From IMG/VR virus record IMGVR_UViG_3300009151_003179, positions 106,964-170,963 of that record: a stretch of 64,000 nt of DNA. The stretch is one strand, 5' to 3'. Source of the stretch: a virus. Position 1 is the first letter of the stretch. Each line of letters starts with the position of its first letter. The notes under the pieces were generated by a model. That model saw only the letters and a list, made by a program, of their open reading frames with translations, searched no databases and was not told where the DNA came from. The position numbers and the translations under genes were made by a program. This document shows positions 23,239 through 33,400 of the stretch, piece by piece.

Positions 23239-24035
23239 ACTAACTCCATAAAGTTTTCTTTATTCATAACGTGGCAGTCCATATCTTTAACAATAATATA
23301 TTCTTTACGAATTTTTCCTCGTTGCCAATTATCAAACATCACCGTATATTCAGTATTAAAACTATCATCACTATTTTTATAAACCATAGTATTCTTGCCT
23401 ATGTGAACTAAATTCCAAGGAATTAAATCTTCTACTGAAAGAGTATTGCCATTAGTAATACGTGTTGCAAGAGTGATAGCATAGTCATTGCGATAAGGGG
23501 AAGGAATAAATCCATGTAAATTTGCATAATGTTCATAATTACGTTGAACCATACCCATTGAGTTAAATATCTGTTCTGCTCGTTTAGTTTTATTAAATCT
23601 AATAACTGTGGCCCATAATGTTTTAAATCCATATGGATTTAACATCTCTATTTGGGGGGTATTATACATTAGGAAATGTGTATCTTCGTGACAACAAAAA
23701 TCAGTAGGTAACTCAAATGTCTTTAACAGTTTAGTTGAATTAACTAAGTAGTCTGTATCTATTAATAATGTTTCATCATATGGAGTTAATTCAAATACCC
23801 GATATCTACCCTTATTAATCCATGTTTCTCGATCTCGTTTGTTACTTGTATCCGCAGTAGCGATAATAGTATTATCAAACACATAATCAATATTTTCAGG
23901 TATGGAAGTAGTATCTGTTATAATTGATACCGGTAAGTTTAAAAAGTGATTAATGCGTTTAGCTGTTGCAACAGCCATATCATAGTAGTTGAATTTAGTA
24001 GAGTTAAACGCAAATAGTATTACACCTTTGCTCAT
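23235..24035 (-). CDS. Glycosyltransferase-like protein (paralogue 2)
   Basis: 266 residues. The layout repeats that of the downstream gene: GVILFAFNSTKFNYYDMAVATAKRI, VSIITDTTS, then a proper DxD in YDETLLIDTDYLVN (about 90-103), VIRFNKTKRAEQIFNSM and RNDYAITLATRI. This is consistent with a GT-A fold using a divalent metal and a nucleotide sugar. It keeps the DxD motif that its neighbour has lost, so one may be active and the other regulatory. Its start overlaps the stop of the 101-residue gene. It begins the operon part that leads into the radical-SAM and sulfotransferase genes. Confidence 0.6.
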   Translation of the reverse strand: MSKGVILFAFNSTKFNYYDMAVATAKRINHFLNLPVSIITDTTSIPENIDYVFDNTIIATADTSNKRDRETWINKGRYRVFELTPYDETLLIDTDYLVNSTKLLKTFELPTDFCCHEDTHFLMYNTPQIEMLNPYGFKTLWATVIRFNKTKRAEQIFNSMGMVQRNYEHYANLHGFIPSPYRNDYAITLATRITNGNTLSVEDLIPWNLVHIGKNTMVYKNSDDSFNTEYTVMFDNWQRGKIRKEYIIVKDMDCHVMNKENFMELV

Positions 24036-24337
24036 CGTTTTTTCTCTAGTTCAACCCACTCAGTGTACCATTCTTCCATAGTTGCTTTATAAACTATATT
24101 GAGTTTATTCAATAATGATTTTCTGTTTATTTTAACTGGGTTATTAAAATTATCCACTAGAATAATCTCATCTTCATTAGAAGATGCTAGGAAGTTGATT
24201 GTTGATAGATTAGCACTCCATAAGCCATTTTGTTCAGCTACGATAAGTTTACTTTCGTATTTGTCCTTTAAATATGCTTTTGCGCTATTATGATTGAAGC
24301 GGGCTTTGGCTTCGGTTATTAAAGTCTTGGTATCCAT
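24032..24337 (-). CDS. Conserved small phage protein, unknown function
   Basis: 101 residues, rich in Lys, Asn and Leu: MDTKTLITEAKARFNHNSAK at the start, then LWSANLSTINFLASSNEDEIIL and NNPVKINRKSLLNKLN, ending in a helical EEWYTEWVELEKKR. It looks like an all-soluble small protein with a helical first and last third. I associate this type of sequence with short conserved genes of T4-like marine phages, but no role is known to me. A strong ribosome site (AGGAG) lies at the 5' end of the predicted late transcript. It heads the minus-strand GT/radical-SAM operon, so this whole operon may be expressed late. Confidence 0.7.
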   Translation of the reverse strand: MDTKTLITEAKARFNHNSAKAYLKDKYESKLIVAEQNGLWSANLSTINFLASSNEDEIILVDNFNNPVKINRKSLLNKLNIVYKATMEEWYTEWVELEKKR

Positions 24338-24352
24338 GTAATCTCCTAAGAG

Positions 24353-24360
24353 TATTTAGA
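24353..24360 (-). promoter_or_regulatory. Late-promoter-like box (TCTAAATA)
   Basis: TCTAAATA differs from NATAAATA at one position. With T4 spacing transcription would begin at 24347, giving a 10-base leader AGGAGATTAC whose first bases are the ribosome site, the same geometry as other late genes here. Confidence 0.5.
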
Positions 24361-24384
24361 TGGATACAAAGACTTGTGAAAAAA

Positions 24385-25335
24385 TTATGAACCGGTAACT
24401 GATCCAGATAAAGTAATTGCACCCCAAGTGTTAGCCAAAGTATTGGCTTCTGGGGCTACTGCTGTAAGTGTCACCGTAGAACCAGAACCTACTGTTAACC
24501 CATCTGGAACTTCATCCCAAACTGTATATAACGTAATAACAGAACCAGCATCACCATTAACACCTTGAGTGCCATTTGATTTAGCAACAACACGAATGAA
24601 TGAGTTAACATACGCTGTGGCACCACCTGCTAATTGCGTGAATACATCAACATTACTATTGGTCATTGCAAAGTAACCACTGTTGGTACTGATAGTAGGT
24701 GCACCACCACCTCCACCGATTTTAGTAATACCATTATATGATGTAGATGCAATTGTAATTGTACCTGAAGTTGGTGCGGACATTACAACAGTACCTACAT
24801 TACTTGCCAAACCATTGAATAGTGTGTTGCCGGCTCCGGATGTTGAAGTGTGCGTAGGTACGATTTTTAATTGTCCACCTGCGTTAAAGAAATAACGTGC
24901 GGCGTCTCCATTGGCAAAAGTTACAGTCTGCGTGAAAGTAAGAGCATTAAGCCAGCTACTACCATATGAAACAGCATTAGAACCAGTTGCACCTTGTGTT
25001 GCGGCATTCAATCTACTGTTATAAATTGTTGGTAGATTAGTTGATACAGCAGAAATATAAGTAATAGTTCCACCAGTAACTGGAGCAGATACACTACTAA
25101 TTGATGTGCCTTGATGTGCGGCTGCGCTTGCTGTTTTGTTAATAAGATTAGCCCATTTACTTGCAGTAACACTATCACCTACTGCGACAGTTGCTTCAGC
25201 AGTTTGACCATAACCCGCAGATGTTCCACCAGTCGACCAAACAGTGTTTAGTGTACCAGAAGCTGTATTTGGGTTTGTACCTACTAGACCATTATAATCT
25301 GCGGCTTGTATTGATCCGTATTGTGCGTAAGTCAT
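24385..25335 (-). CDS. Putative tail-fibre or structural protein
   Basis: 316 residues, strongly Ser/Thr/Gly/Ala/Asn-rich and low in charge, the composition of extended beta-structured phage fibre proteins. It opens MTYAQYGSIQAADYNGLVGTNPN, a start typical of virion surface proteins that pack near the tail. Internal stretches (TGGTSAGYGQTAEATVAVGD, VVMSAPTSGTITIASTSYNG) are beta-strand-like with few large residues. It has no enzymatic motif. A ribosome site (AAGGA) precedes the ATG and overlaps the end of the preceding fibre gene region, nine bases away. Probably co-transcribed with the 411-residue gene from the promoter at 26606-26613. Confidence 0.6.
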   Translation of the reverse strand: MTYAQYGSIQAADYNGLVGTNPNTASGTLNTVWSTGGTSAGYGQTAEATVAVGDSVTASKWANLINKTASAAAHQGTSISSVSAPVTGGTITYISAVSTNLPTIYNSRLNAATQGATGSNAVSYGSSWLNALTFTQTVTFANGDAARYFFNAGGQLKIVPTHTSTSGAGNTLFNGLASNVGTVVMSAPTSGTITIASTSYNGITKIGGGGGAPTISTNSGYFAMTNSNVDVFTQLAGGATAYVNSFIRVVAKSNGTQGVNGDAGSVITLYTVWDEVPDGLTVGSGSTVTLTAVAPEANTLANTWGAITLSGSVTGS

Positions 25336-25344
25336 TTATTGTCC

Positions 25345-26580
25345 TTAATTAATTTTAACGAAGGCTTCTACTGTGCCCACATCATCTGTTGTTTTATTCT
25401 CTAATGCACGACCAATTACATTGAATGATGTTGCCTCCCCTGCCAATGCGGCTCGGGCAATTCCTTTTCCTGCACTTACTAATCGTTCACCTTTTTTAAC
25501 TTTACCAGTTACTTTAACTTTAACTCGTCCACCGACTGCAATCGGAGGATGTGTTGCGTCATTACCGGCGGCTGAATTCATTAAGTATGCCGCTGTTGCT
25601 GATACAACTCCAAATACGTCTTCTGATAAATCATACTGGACTGCGGTAATCTCTTTATCTCCGCCCATTTCAACAACAGTACCAGCATCATAATATGCGT
25701 CTGCTTCAAATCTTTCTGCCAAGTCAGCATATGTTGCATTCAATCTTGAACCTGAACTTAGTGACCAGTTACCTGTAATAGTACCTGCTGTGATATTTGC
25801 ACCAGTAGTTAATGTAGTACCATTAAATGTAGCAGTACCTCCGCCTACAGTACCGTTAAATGTTGGTAGATAATTTGCTACTGTAGCATTAGAATAAGTG
25901 CCGCCAAAATTGATTGCGTTACCATTGGCATAATAATAATTATCTGTTCTAATACCAATGTTACCGCCACCTGTAATAACTAAATTACCACCTGTAATCC
26001 ACATACTTGTACCAGCAATCCCATTGGCAGTACCTGCACCATTTTGAGTTAGTACACCAGTTAACGTTACTGCGGTTGATTGTGAACCTGCATTAATACT
26101 TTGAGTAAACAATGATCCAATATTACCAGTACCAATGTTGGCAGTTCCTGAACTGATATTAGCAGTAGAACTAACTGAAATATTAGTGAAAACACCGTTT
26201 GCACCAGTTACATTATTAACGGCAGTGATATTATTTGCTGCCAAATTTCCAGTAACTTGAACTGAACCAAAAGTGGTAGTTGAATTTGCTGAACTTACTG
26301 CTAGTGAAACCCATGCATTTGCGTTTGATAATCCGTCTGTTGGGCAAACATACAAAGTATTAGCATTTGTGTTATACCATAATTGACCAGTTAATGGATT
26401 TGCAGGTGGCGTAGAATTTGAGAAGTTTTCTAATTGATGTACGAAATTTGTGTCTAATTGCTGACCATAACCAGCATAGTTTCTTCCTGGAAGACCAACT
26501 GATGTACTGGTCGTATTTATGGTTCCGTCAGCGATGGTTGTCAGTATAGTTCCATCACTTTTTACAATTGTATATGCCAT
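25345..26580 (-). CDS. Tail-fibre-like protein with conserved C-terminal domain
   Basis: 411 residues. The N-terminal part (residues 1-90) has AYTIVKSDGTILTTIADGTI and YGQQLDTNFVHQLENF, seen in fibre base regions. The middle is repetitive Asn/Thr/Gly beta sequence (NITAVNNVTGANG, ANIGTGNIGS). The last about 130 residues form a charged, globular domain starting YADLAERFEADAYYDAGTVVE and including VFGVVSATAAYLMNS, GRVKVKVTGKVKKGERLV and FNVIGRALENKT. Such domains cap many phage fibres and can be autocleaving or chaperone-like; I do not see enough to say which. The gene has its own late promoter. Likely a host-recognition or fibre-assembly component. Confidence 0.7.
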   Translation of the reverse strand: MAYTIVKSDGTILTTIADGTINTTSTSVGLPGRNYAGYGQQLDTNFVHQLENFSNSTPPANPLTGQLWYNTNANTLYVCPTDGLSNANAWVSLAVSSANSTTTFGSVQVTGNLAANNITAVNNVTGANGVFTNISVSSTANISSGTANIGTGNIGSLFTQSINAGSQSTAVTLTGVLTQNGAGTANGIAGTSMWITGGNLVITGGGNIGIRTDNYYYANGNAINFGGTYSNATVANYLPTFNGTVGGGTATFNGTTLTTGANITAGTITGNWSLSSGSRLNATYADLAERFEADAYYDAGTVVEMGGDKEITAVQYDLSEDVFGVVSATAAYLMNSAAGNDATHPPIAVGGRVKVKVTGKVKKGERLVSAGKGIARAALAGEATSFNVIGRALENKTTDDVGTVEAFVKIN

Positions 26581-26605
26581 CTTGAATTACTCCGGGGTTC
26601 TATTT

Positions 26606-26613
26606 TATTTATC
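26606..26613 (-). promoter_or_regulatory. T4-type late promoter (GATAAATA)
   Basis: GATAAATA lies directly before the end of the 206-residue gene. Predicted transcription start near 26600 gives a 20-base leader with CGGAG ahead of the ATG at 26580. Confidence 0.65.
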
Positions 26614-27234
26614 TTAAATTGTCACTAAGTTTGTTAGTGCTTGTATTCTAACTGTATAATCTATTTGAATCTGTCTATTTAAACTCTTTTGGACTGGGTG
26701 AAAAATAACATGTGTTAACAATCTTGTTACCACATTGCCGTTAGTATCAGTTCCGTAATTTGCCAATAAACCTAATTCGTCAAAAATATAGCTAGAATCA
26801 GTTTGTGTGCTATTATCAAATGCTGCCTGACCTGACGGCTCGCCGTAGTCTAGTAAACATTGTACTAAAATGTCTGTATACACACGGCCTGTCGTGTGCG
26901 ATACAGTCATTTTATTTCTTGTAGGGTCTAGATTAAAAACACTGGTATCATCTACGATTTTAGCGTAGGTTTGATTGTATAGTGCCGCATTCTGCCCTGT
27001 TGTATTTGGGGGTAGATAAGTGATAACTCCGGTTTCGTCAACTGACGCACCACCGTTACCAAATGCCATTTGATAGATTTCTCCGTAACCACGACTGCTT
27101 AATGTGTCAGCAATCGCTTCTGACATATTTTCGTAGTTAATAGCATTATGCTTATCAACAAAAACTTCGCCGTTGTTAGGGTCATATACCTTTAAAAAAC
27201 CCTCTACTTTATATGATAGTGTTATTACTGACAT
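26614..27234 (-). CDS. Putative tail/baseplate-associated structural protein
   Basis: 206 residues: SVITLSYKVEGFLKVYDPNNGEV, then EAIADTLSSRGYGEIYQMAFGNGG, LPPNTTGQNAALYNQTYAKIVDD, and a C-terminal HVIFHPVQKSLNRQIQIDYTVRI. It looks soluble and beta-rich. It sits directly behind the giant baseplate/fibre gene and in front of two fibre genes, which points to a structural attachment role. The start codon overlaps the stop of the 51-residue ORF as TAATG, and its GFLKVYDPN segment resembles GFYFSSFLKITDPN in that small ORF, so the two may share a common ancestor. I do not recognise the T4 counterpart. Confidence 0.6.
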   Translation of the reverse strand: MSVITLSYKVEGFLKVYDPNNGEVFVDKHNAINYENMSEAIADTLSSRGYGEIYQMAFGNGGASVDETGVITYLPPNTTGQNAALYNQTYAKIVDDTSVFNLDPTRNKMTVSHTTGRVYTDILVQCLLDYGEPSGQAAFDNSTQTDSSYIFDELGLLANYGTDTNGNVVTRLLTHVIFHPVQKSLNRQIQIDYTVRIQALTNLVTI

Positions 27235-27389
27235 TAGTTATCACCCCGTGTTTGAACCAATACTTCTTCAGTATTTGGATCTGTAATTTTTAGAAAAGAT
27301 GAGAAATAAAACCCTCCGGACTCATTAGGTTTAACTTCTGCTCTAACCTCAGTTTGAGCATTTTCTGTATTTTCTTGTTTATTATTCAT
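27234..27389 (-). CDS. Small ORF (51 residues) overlapping next gene as TAATG
   Basis: Encodes 51 residues starting MNNKQENTENAQTEV and ending LKITDPNTEEVLVQTRGDN. Its stop overlaps the next ATG (TAATG), a coupling arrangement used repeatedly in this genome. The segment FLKITDPNTEEVLV matches FLKVYDPNNGEVFV at the start of the following protein, which argues it is real and possibly a truncated paralogue. There is no ribosome site; the late-promoter box ends five bases before the ATG, so the message may start at the A of the codon. Too short for a firm call. Confidence 0.5.
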   Translation of the reverse strand: MNNKQENTENAQTEVRAEVKPNESGGFYFSSFLKITDPNTEEVLVQTRGDN

Positions 27390-27394
27390 TTACT

Positions 27395-27402
27395 TATTTA
27401 TC
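27395..27402 (-). promoter_or_regulatory. T4-type late promoter (GATAAATA), leaderless geometry
   Basis: GATAAATA is followed by AGTAA and the ATG at 27389. With the last base of the box at -6, the first transcribed base is the A of that ATG. It drives the 51- and 206-residue genes. Confidence 0.6.
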
Positions 27403-27404
27403 TT

Positions 27405-30400
27405 TCAGGGAACATCGGCATTTAAGAAATTAGCAGGATATGTTGTGCTAATCTGTAAAGGATCACCGTCTACTAGGTTATAGTTGAACGAATTCCAACT
27501 AAATCCGTTATAAACATCAGGTAACACATTTGACGATAATATCCCGTAAACTGTCGTAAATTTAGGAATATATGTTAGTTTTCCGGTACCATTTGCACCA
27601 CGTTGCAATCCAGATAAAGTATTCTCATCAAAATTGACAGTGGTGTAACGTATTTGCTCACCGTTAATATAAATTAAATTACCCAATATTACTGTTACAG
27701 TTAAATTATTCCCTACAATAATTGAAGGACTAGTTGGATCTATATCTATTACTAATACTGGAGCTGTATTCTCTATTACAATACGATATTCTGCAGGATC
27801 AACTAACAAACTTGAGGTATTATTATATACAATAACTTCTGAAATTGTATTCTTATCACCATTGAGTCCTATACTCATTGTATCATCAACTACTACAGGA
27901 GCAGTTTCATTTTGTACAATAGACGCTGTAACTCTGGATACATCTTCTAAATAAATCACATCATCTATATCTTGCAATCCATATGTTAGCCAAGTTCTAG
28001 TTAATGAATTAGAACGGAATATTGATTGTTCATTAGACCTGTTAACATTTTCAATATACACAGTTTCATTAGGTGTAGCAGTTGGTATCATATTTGTAAT
28101 GGTTACTATATCGCCCGGTTGTATAACAGTTAATATACTTAAGTTATTTTGTGGGTTTAGATATAAAGCACTTGATGGGACACGTTTTCCATTTACAGTT
28201 ACCCATAATCTATCAACATTAGTTTGTTCCCACAGTGATACATTCATTGAACCTGTACCAGTTGTTAGTGGGTAAACTGCACCATTACGTACCGCAGTTA
28301 CATTAAATTCATATACACCGATTAAATCATTTACATAATATATAGCTGTAGCAATACCATTACCAAATCCCACACCTGTTGCAACAAATGTAGTTCCTGG
28401 ATCGTTACTTAATGAACCAATACTAGTCCAAAATGTAGTGCCAGTTTCAATAATTTGATAAGTGTTTCCTACAATAAAGCTTCCGGCTGTTACTTGAGAT
28501 TGAATTCCACCAAACACTGTTCCGGTAAACAATACCGGTGTACCGAGTATTAACTGCCTGTTGCTTGATACTGTTATAGCATTATTCAATGTAGTTGTAG
28601 CGGACGCATTAGTTGTTTCTAATGTGAATATTCTATCAAACCAAACATATCCATTTCCTAAATAAGTAGATACTTGTGTTACTGGGTCATTAACATAATA
28701 CAATGTAGGATTGTATGGAGTAAAGTATAGCCCAATTTGTGTAGGATTAATTACTTTTGCATAATATGTATTGTTGTTTAATTCAATTGATCCTAATACA
28801 CCATTGATTCTTACAATATCATTTTCAACCAAGTTGTGTGGTACACCAGTTGTTATTGTGACTGAATTATTTCCACCAACAGACGCAACCATCAAACCAG
28901 TATCTGTTGTCAATTCAAGTGTAGGTCCTGCTACCCCTGCTACTAATGTTTCAGAAATAGTAAATGAGGTTAAATCTGCAACAGATTTAACATAGTATAC
29001 TGTTCCGTCTGCATTAATATTACCAAATCCAATTGGAGTAATATTTCTAAATATAACTGGTTGATTTAGTATGAATCCAGCTGTAGTGCCACATGTAATA
29101 ATATTAGTTGTATCTGTAGTATTGGTCACCGTAGTAACTGCTAATGGTTGATTAATTGAATTGTTGATAGCAGTTATATTAGCAACTGTAGGTGGATTAG
29201 TAATACCGGTCATTGATCCAGACTCTGTAATCAATGTTACGGGTATCCCACCTACATTTTCAGAAACTGCAAACGTAGTAGAATTAAAAATCTCTACAAT
29301 ATAATAAATTTGATTAGCAATAATACCACCTATAGTAGGATCATTGAATTTAATAGCGTCATTAACATTTATTGATGTAGTTGATCCTGAACCTAATGTC
29401 AAATAGTCTGGGCCGGGCGAATAGTAACCTATATCATAATTTAAATCATCAAATCCCGGCTCATGTGTAGCATTGCTAATTGTTAGTACAGTAGTAACTG
29501 ATCCGGTGAAGCTTCCAGCGTATATAGTATTTAAATATTGTCTATCAGTCAAATTATATGAAGTAACTGAAAGAATACTTCCTACAGTAGTAATAATTGT
29601 TAAACTAAGTGTATTAGTTGATGAATTAATTGTATAATCTTTATTATTTGTTAATCTCAATCCATTGTATTCAACAATTGCATTATCTGCATTATCCTGC
29701 CCCACAAAATTTGTTAATGCAAATTCTGTACTGGCGCTTGTTAATGTAAATATTTGTACTTCTGGTACAGTGTATCCATACTGTATAGGAGCTGTTTCCC
29801 CAAATATAGAAAGTACAACAAAGTCATCATTTTGATTATATTGACTAGAGAATACCAACTTTGCAGTAATACCTTGGTCAACAATTGTAATTGCATAATC
29901 ATTTGTCACACATAAAGCAATGCCGGATGCGTTATTCAATATAACGTCTGTGCCGGCTAAAGAGGACGATACTGTAAATTCATCTGTAAATTCATTATTA
30001 ATAATAGAAGTAATGTAATATGATTGTAATGGAATGATACCTGCCAACACTGTTCCAGTACCAGTACCGGTACCAGTAGCTGTAAATATAACTCCCACAG
30101 TATTAGATAATGCACCAATTGCCATGAAGTTAGTTGTCCCTACAGTTGCTATTTTATATAATTGACCTAGTACAAATGAACCAGCTGTTAGTGTGAAGTT
30201 GTTAAATGACATTGCATTACTGAATGTAATTGTATCATTTACTGCATAATTATCGGTCGAGTTAACAACAATGGTATTAGTTCCGCTATTAGTTTCAGAT
30301 ATTATACCTTGTTCACCTAATACAAGATTTGTACCATTGTGTATTACGATAGGATCTGTCCAAACTAATCCGTTTGTTGATTGAATATTAACTAACATTG

Positions 30401-33400
30401 AACCAGTAGCTGATGTAACATCAAATGCAGGACCTGCTATTCCACCTGGATTACTAGTAGATACAGTTATCTTGTTAGTAATATAGCTTATTGTTTTCAC
30501 ATAATATAGTGTATCTGTGGTTATGCCACCAAACACATCACCTTGGAATATGATTGATGAATTGACTACAAAGTAATCAACTGTTTCGCACACAATACCA
30601 TTGTCTAATGCATCTGTTTCAATTGCAATAACTTGTTTAGGATCAGTAGTTGGTCGTATTACACCGGAACCATTAAATCTACTAGCAGAATAATTACAAT
30701 TCAATGGCATTTCAACAAAACCAGTAATCATATTATCTATAAAAGGTATAGCTTGTGAGTTTGATTTTACTAGTTGGTCTCCGTTTCCTACTTCATATAA
30801 ATCTATTCTTAAACCATATGTTGAAGTTACGGGGTCACCTAAGGTAATTATTTTGTTAACCCAATCTACAGTAAAATCATATATTCTAACACTTAGATTA
30901 GTAGAGTAATCAATATCAAACAATGCCATACTAGCAGGATTTTCTACGATCCCATTGAATGAAAATTCAGTTTGATTTGTACTTGGAATTATTTCTGTAG
31001 AAACAACATTAAATCCAACATGACCGTATATAGATGCATTCCAATCAGTTCCCGGTCTAGTAGTAACAATCATTGTTAAATTATCAGATATTAGTCCTGG
31101 TACTAATTCTTCAGGGCCATATCCTGATAAGAAAGGATCACCTTGTACATCATATGCAGTATCTCCAACTGACTCAAAAGCTTTATCTTCTAAGTTAGTA
31201 TCTATCGTATATTGGTCTTCGGGTGCAAAAGCATTACCCAAATATGTTCCATTAGGATAAGTAATACCAGTAACTAGTTGAGTTAAATCTAAACCAGGCA
31301 TGTTAACTGTAGGTTGATAGTATCCAATGATACGATCCAACTCATTAAGTTGTCTATCACCACTATCCATTAGTTCCCATTTACCCAATATAAATTCGTT
31401 ATCATTGTTACTAATGATACATTGCCATACTTTGTTATTGTATTTTACAATACTTTGATTGAAGTAGAATGGCTCAGGCAAGAATACATAATCACCTAAT
31501 TGGTATTCTGTTTCTAATGTTATGCCATTTACCGGAACAGTCATTAATGAATCAGTGTATACTTCACATTCTGTTGCAGTAATAACTTTTAAATAATATT
31601 GATTTACTATACCTGCGGGAGTACCCGAACCAATTACACTTGTAATGTTTCCATCTGATTCTATTGGCAATAAGAAATTATTATCAGGCGAATAAATGAA
31701 ATTAGGATTAGCAATAATTACATCAATACCGGAAACTGTCAACACTAAATCATTTAATGGACTCGTTCCGCCTAAATCAGTACCAGAAATAGTAATAGTA
31801 TTATCAAATGTATAACCTGAACCCTGATTTACTACCTCTATAATGTATCCACCTAGTTTGTTACCAATGTTGAATGTTGGTGGCGAACTTGTATCCGGAG
31901 ATTGTGTAAATACTGTTTCTTTAATTTGATTAACTGTTATTGGTTCAACACTACCGCCTGAACTTGTACTCAGTGTGATATAAGGATTGTCTGCGGTTAG
32001 TGTCATTTGACCATTATCAGTTGTTAGTACAAGGTCACCTCCACCTATTGCATCAGTAATAGTAAATGAGTCACCACCTAAATCATAACTATTAATAAAA
32101 TATGTTACTAATTCAACTACATTACCAAAAACTGCGCCAGAGAACGATATTGGCATACCAATATAGAATCCAGTTGTTAGTGTTCCTGAGGCTAATGTGT
32201 ATTTGTTAGTAGATGAAGATGAGCTTGCAACTTCAACTGATATTGTTCCGTTAGATACTACATAGTATTCGGTACCAGCAGTCAATCCACCAATATTTTC
32301 AGACAATACAAACGGTAAGTTGTTATATATATTTGTTAGGCCACCACTTAGATATCTCAAATATAAATAATTACCATTACTTGTAGCGGCTACGGTATCT
32401 CTTGTTACTAGATTACCATTTGTACCAGTTACTTCAATATATGGTGTGTTATCTAACGTTAATGTTGGGTAGAATGTAAACAATTGACCAGTAACTTGCC
32501 CTGGACTTACTGGTAACCCAACATTCATAGTCATCGAACCTGTTGCAGTTGTTAATTGAACCGCAGTTGTTTGACTTGTCAATGTACAAGAACCTGAAGC
32601 AGTTGTCAACGGTACTGCGCCACCATTAATTACACTAGCAATGGTAATTGTTGTGCCAGAATCAACACTTCTAATATAGTACACTTGTCCTGCATTAATC
32701 CCACCAAAAGTAGTACCAATGAATATAATTGGATCATTTACATTTAATTCCAATGTTGAAGATACTGTAATTAAATTACCAGTAGCAGTAGTAGCAGTAA
32801 CAGATAGTATTAACGGATCAGCTTCAGTTGATATAGTGAATGTTTCAATATCAACAATAGTTATGATATAATATGTTTCATTATCAATGATTCCACCAAA
32901 CACACTGCCAACAAAGTATACTGGTAATCCAACATAGAACCCTGAAGTGCCTCCGGTACCAGTTGGTAATAACGGTGATGTTATAAAGTTAGATGTAGTT
33001 GCCGTTGCAGTTACATTTAATATACCAGGATAAGCAATAGTAACAATAGCAGTATTAGTTACTGCACCTGCATAACATGATAATCCGGCTACACTAATTG
33101 TTTCCGAATTCAATGTAAATGTACTACCACCCACTGTAGCAGAAATAGTAAATTCAGATTCACCAATGATAGAAGCTACATAATAAGTTGTATTATTTAC
33201 TAGATTGGTAGTACCTACCGCCCCGACAAACTTAATTGGCATTCCAATATAGAAACCAATAGTTGATCCAGATGCATTTGGTTCTTCACTACTATATGAT
33301 AATGTAATAATATTAGATGCAACTGTTTCACTTACTGTACGAACAAGTGAAGACCATTGTAATACTTGATTATTAGAAACATCTTGTATTTCAAATGTTG

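Noticed and set aside
9277-24035. Classical RiPP gene cluster with a short precursor peptide
   Set aside because: No short ORF with a leader/core layout was seen next to the radical-SAM genes. The giant repeat protein is only a speculative substrate.
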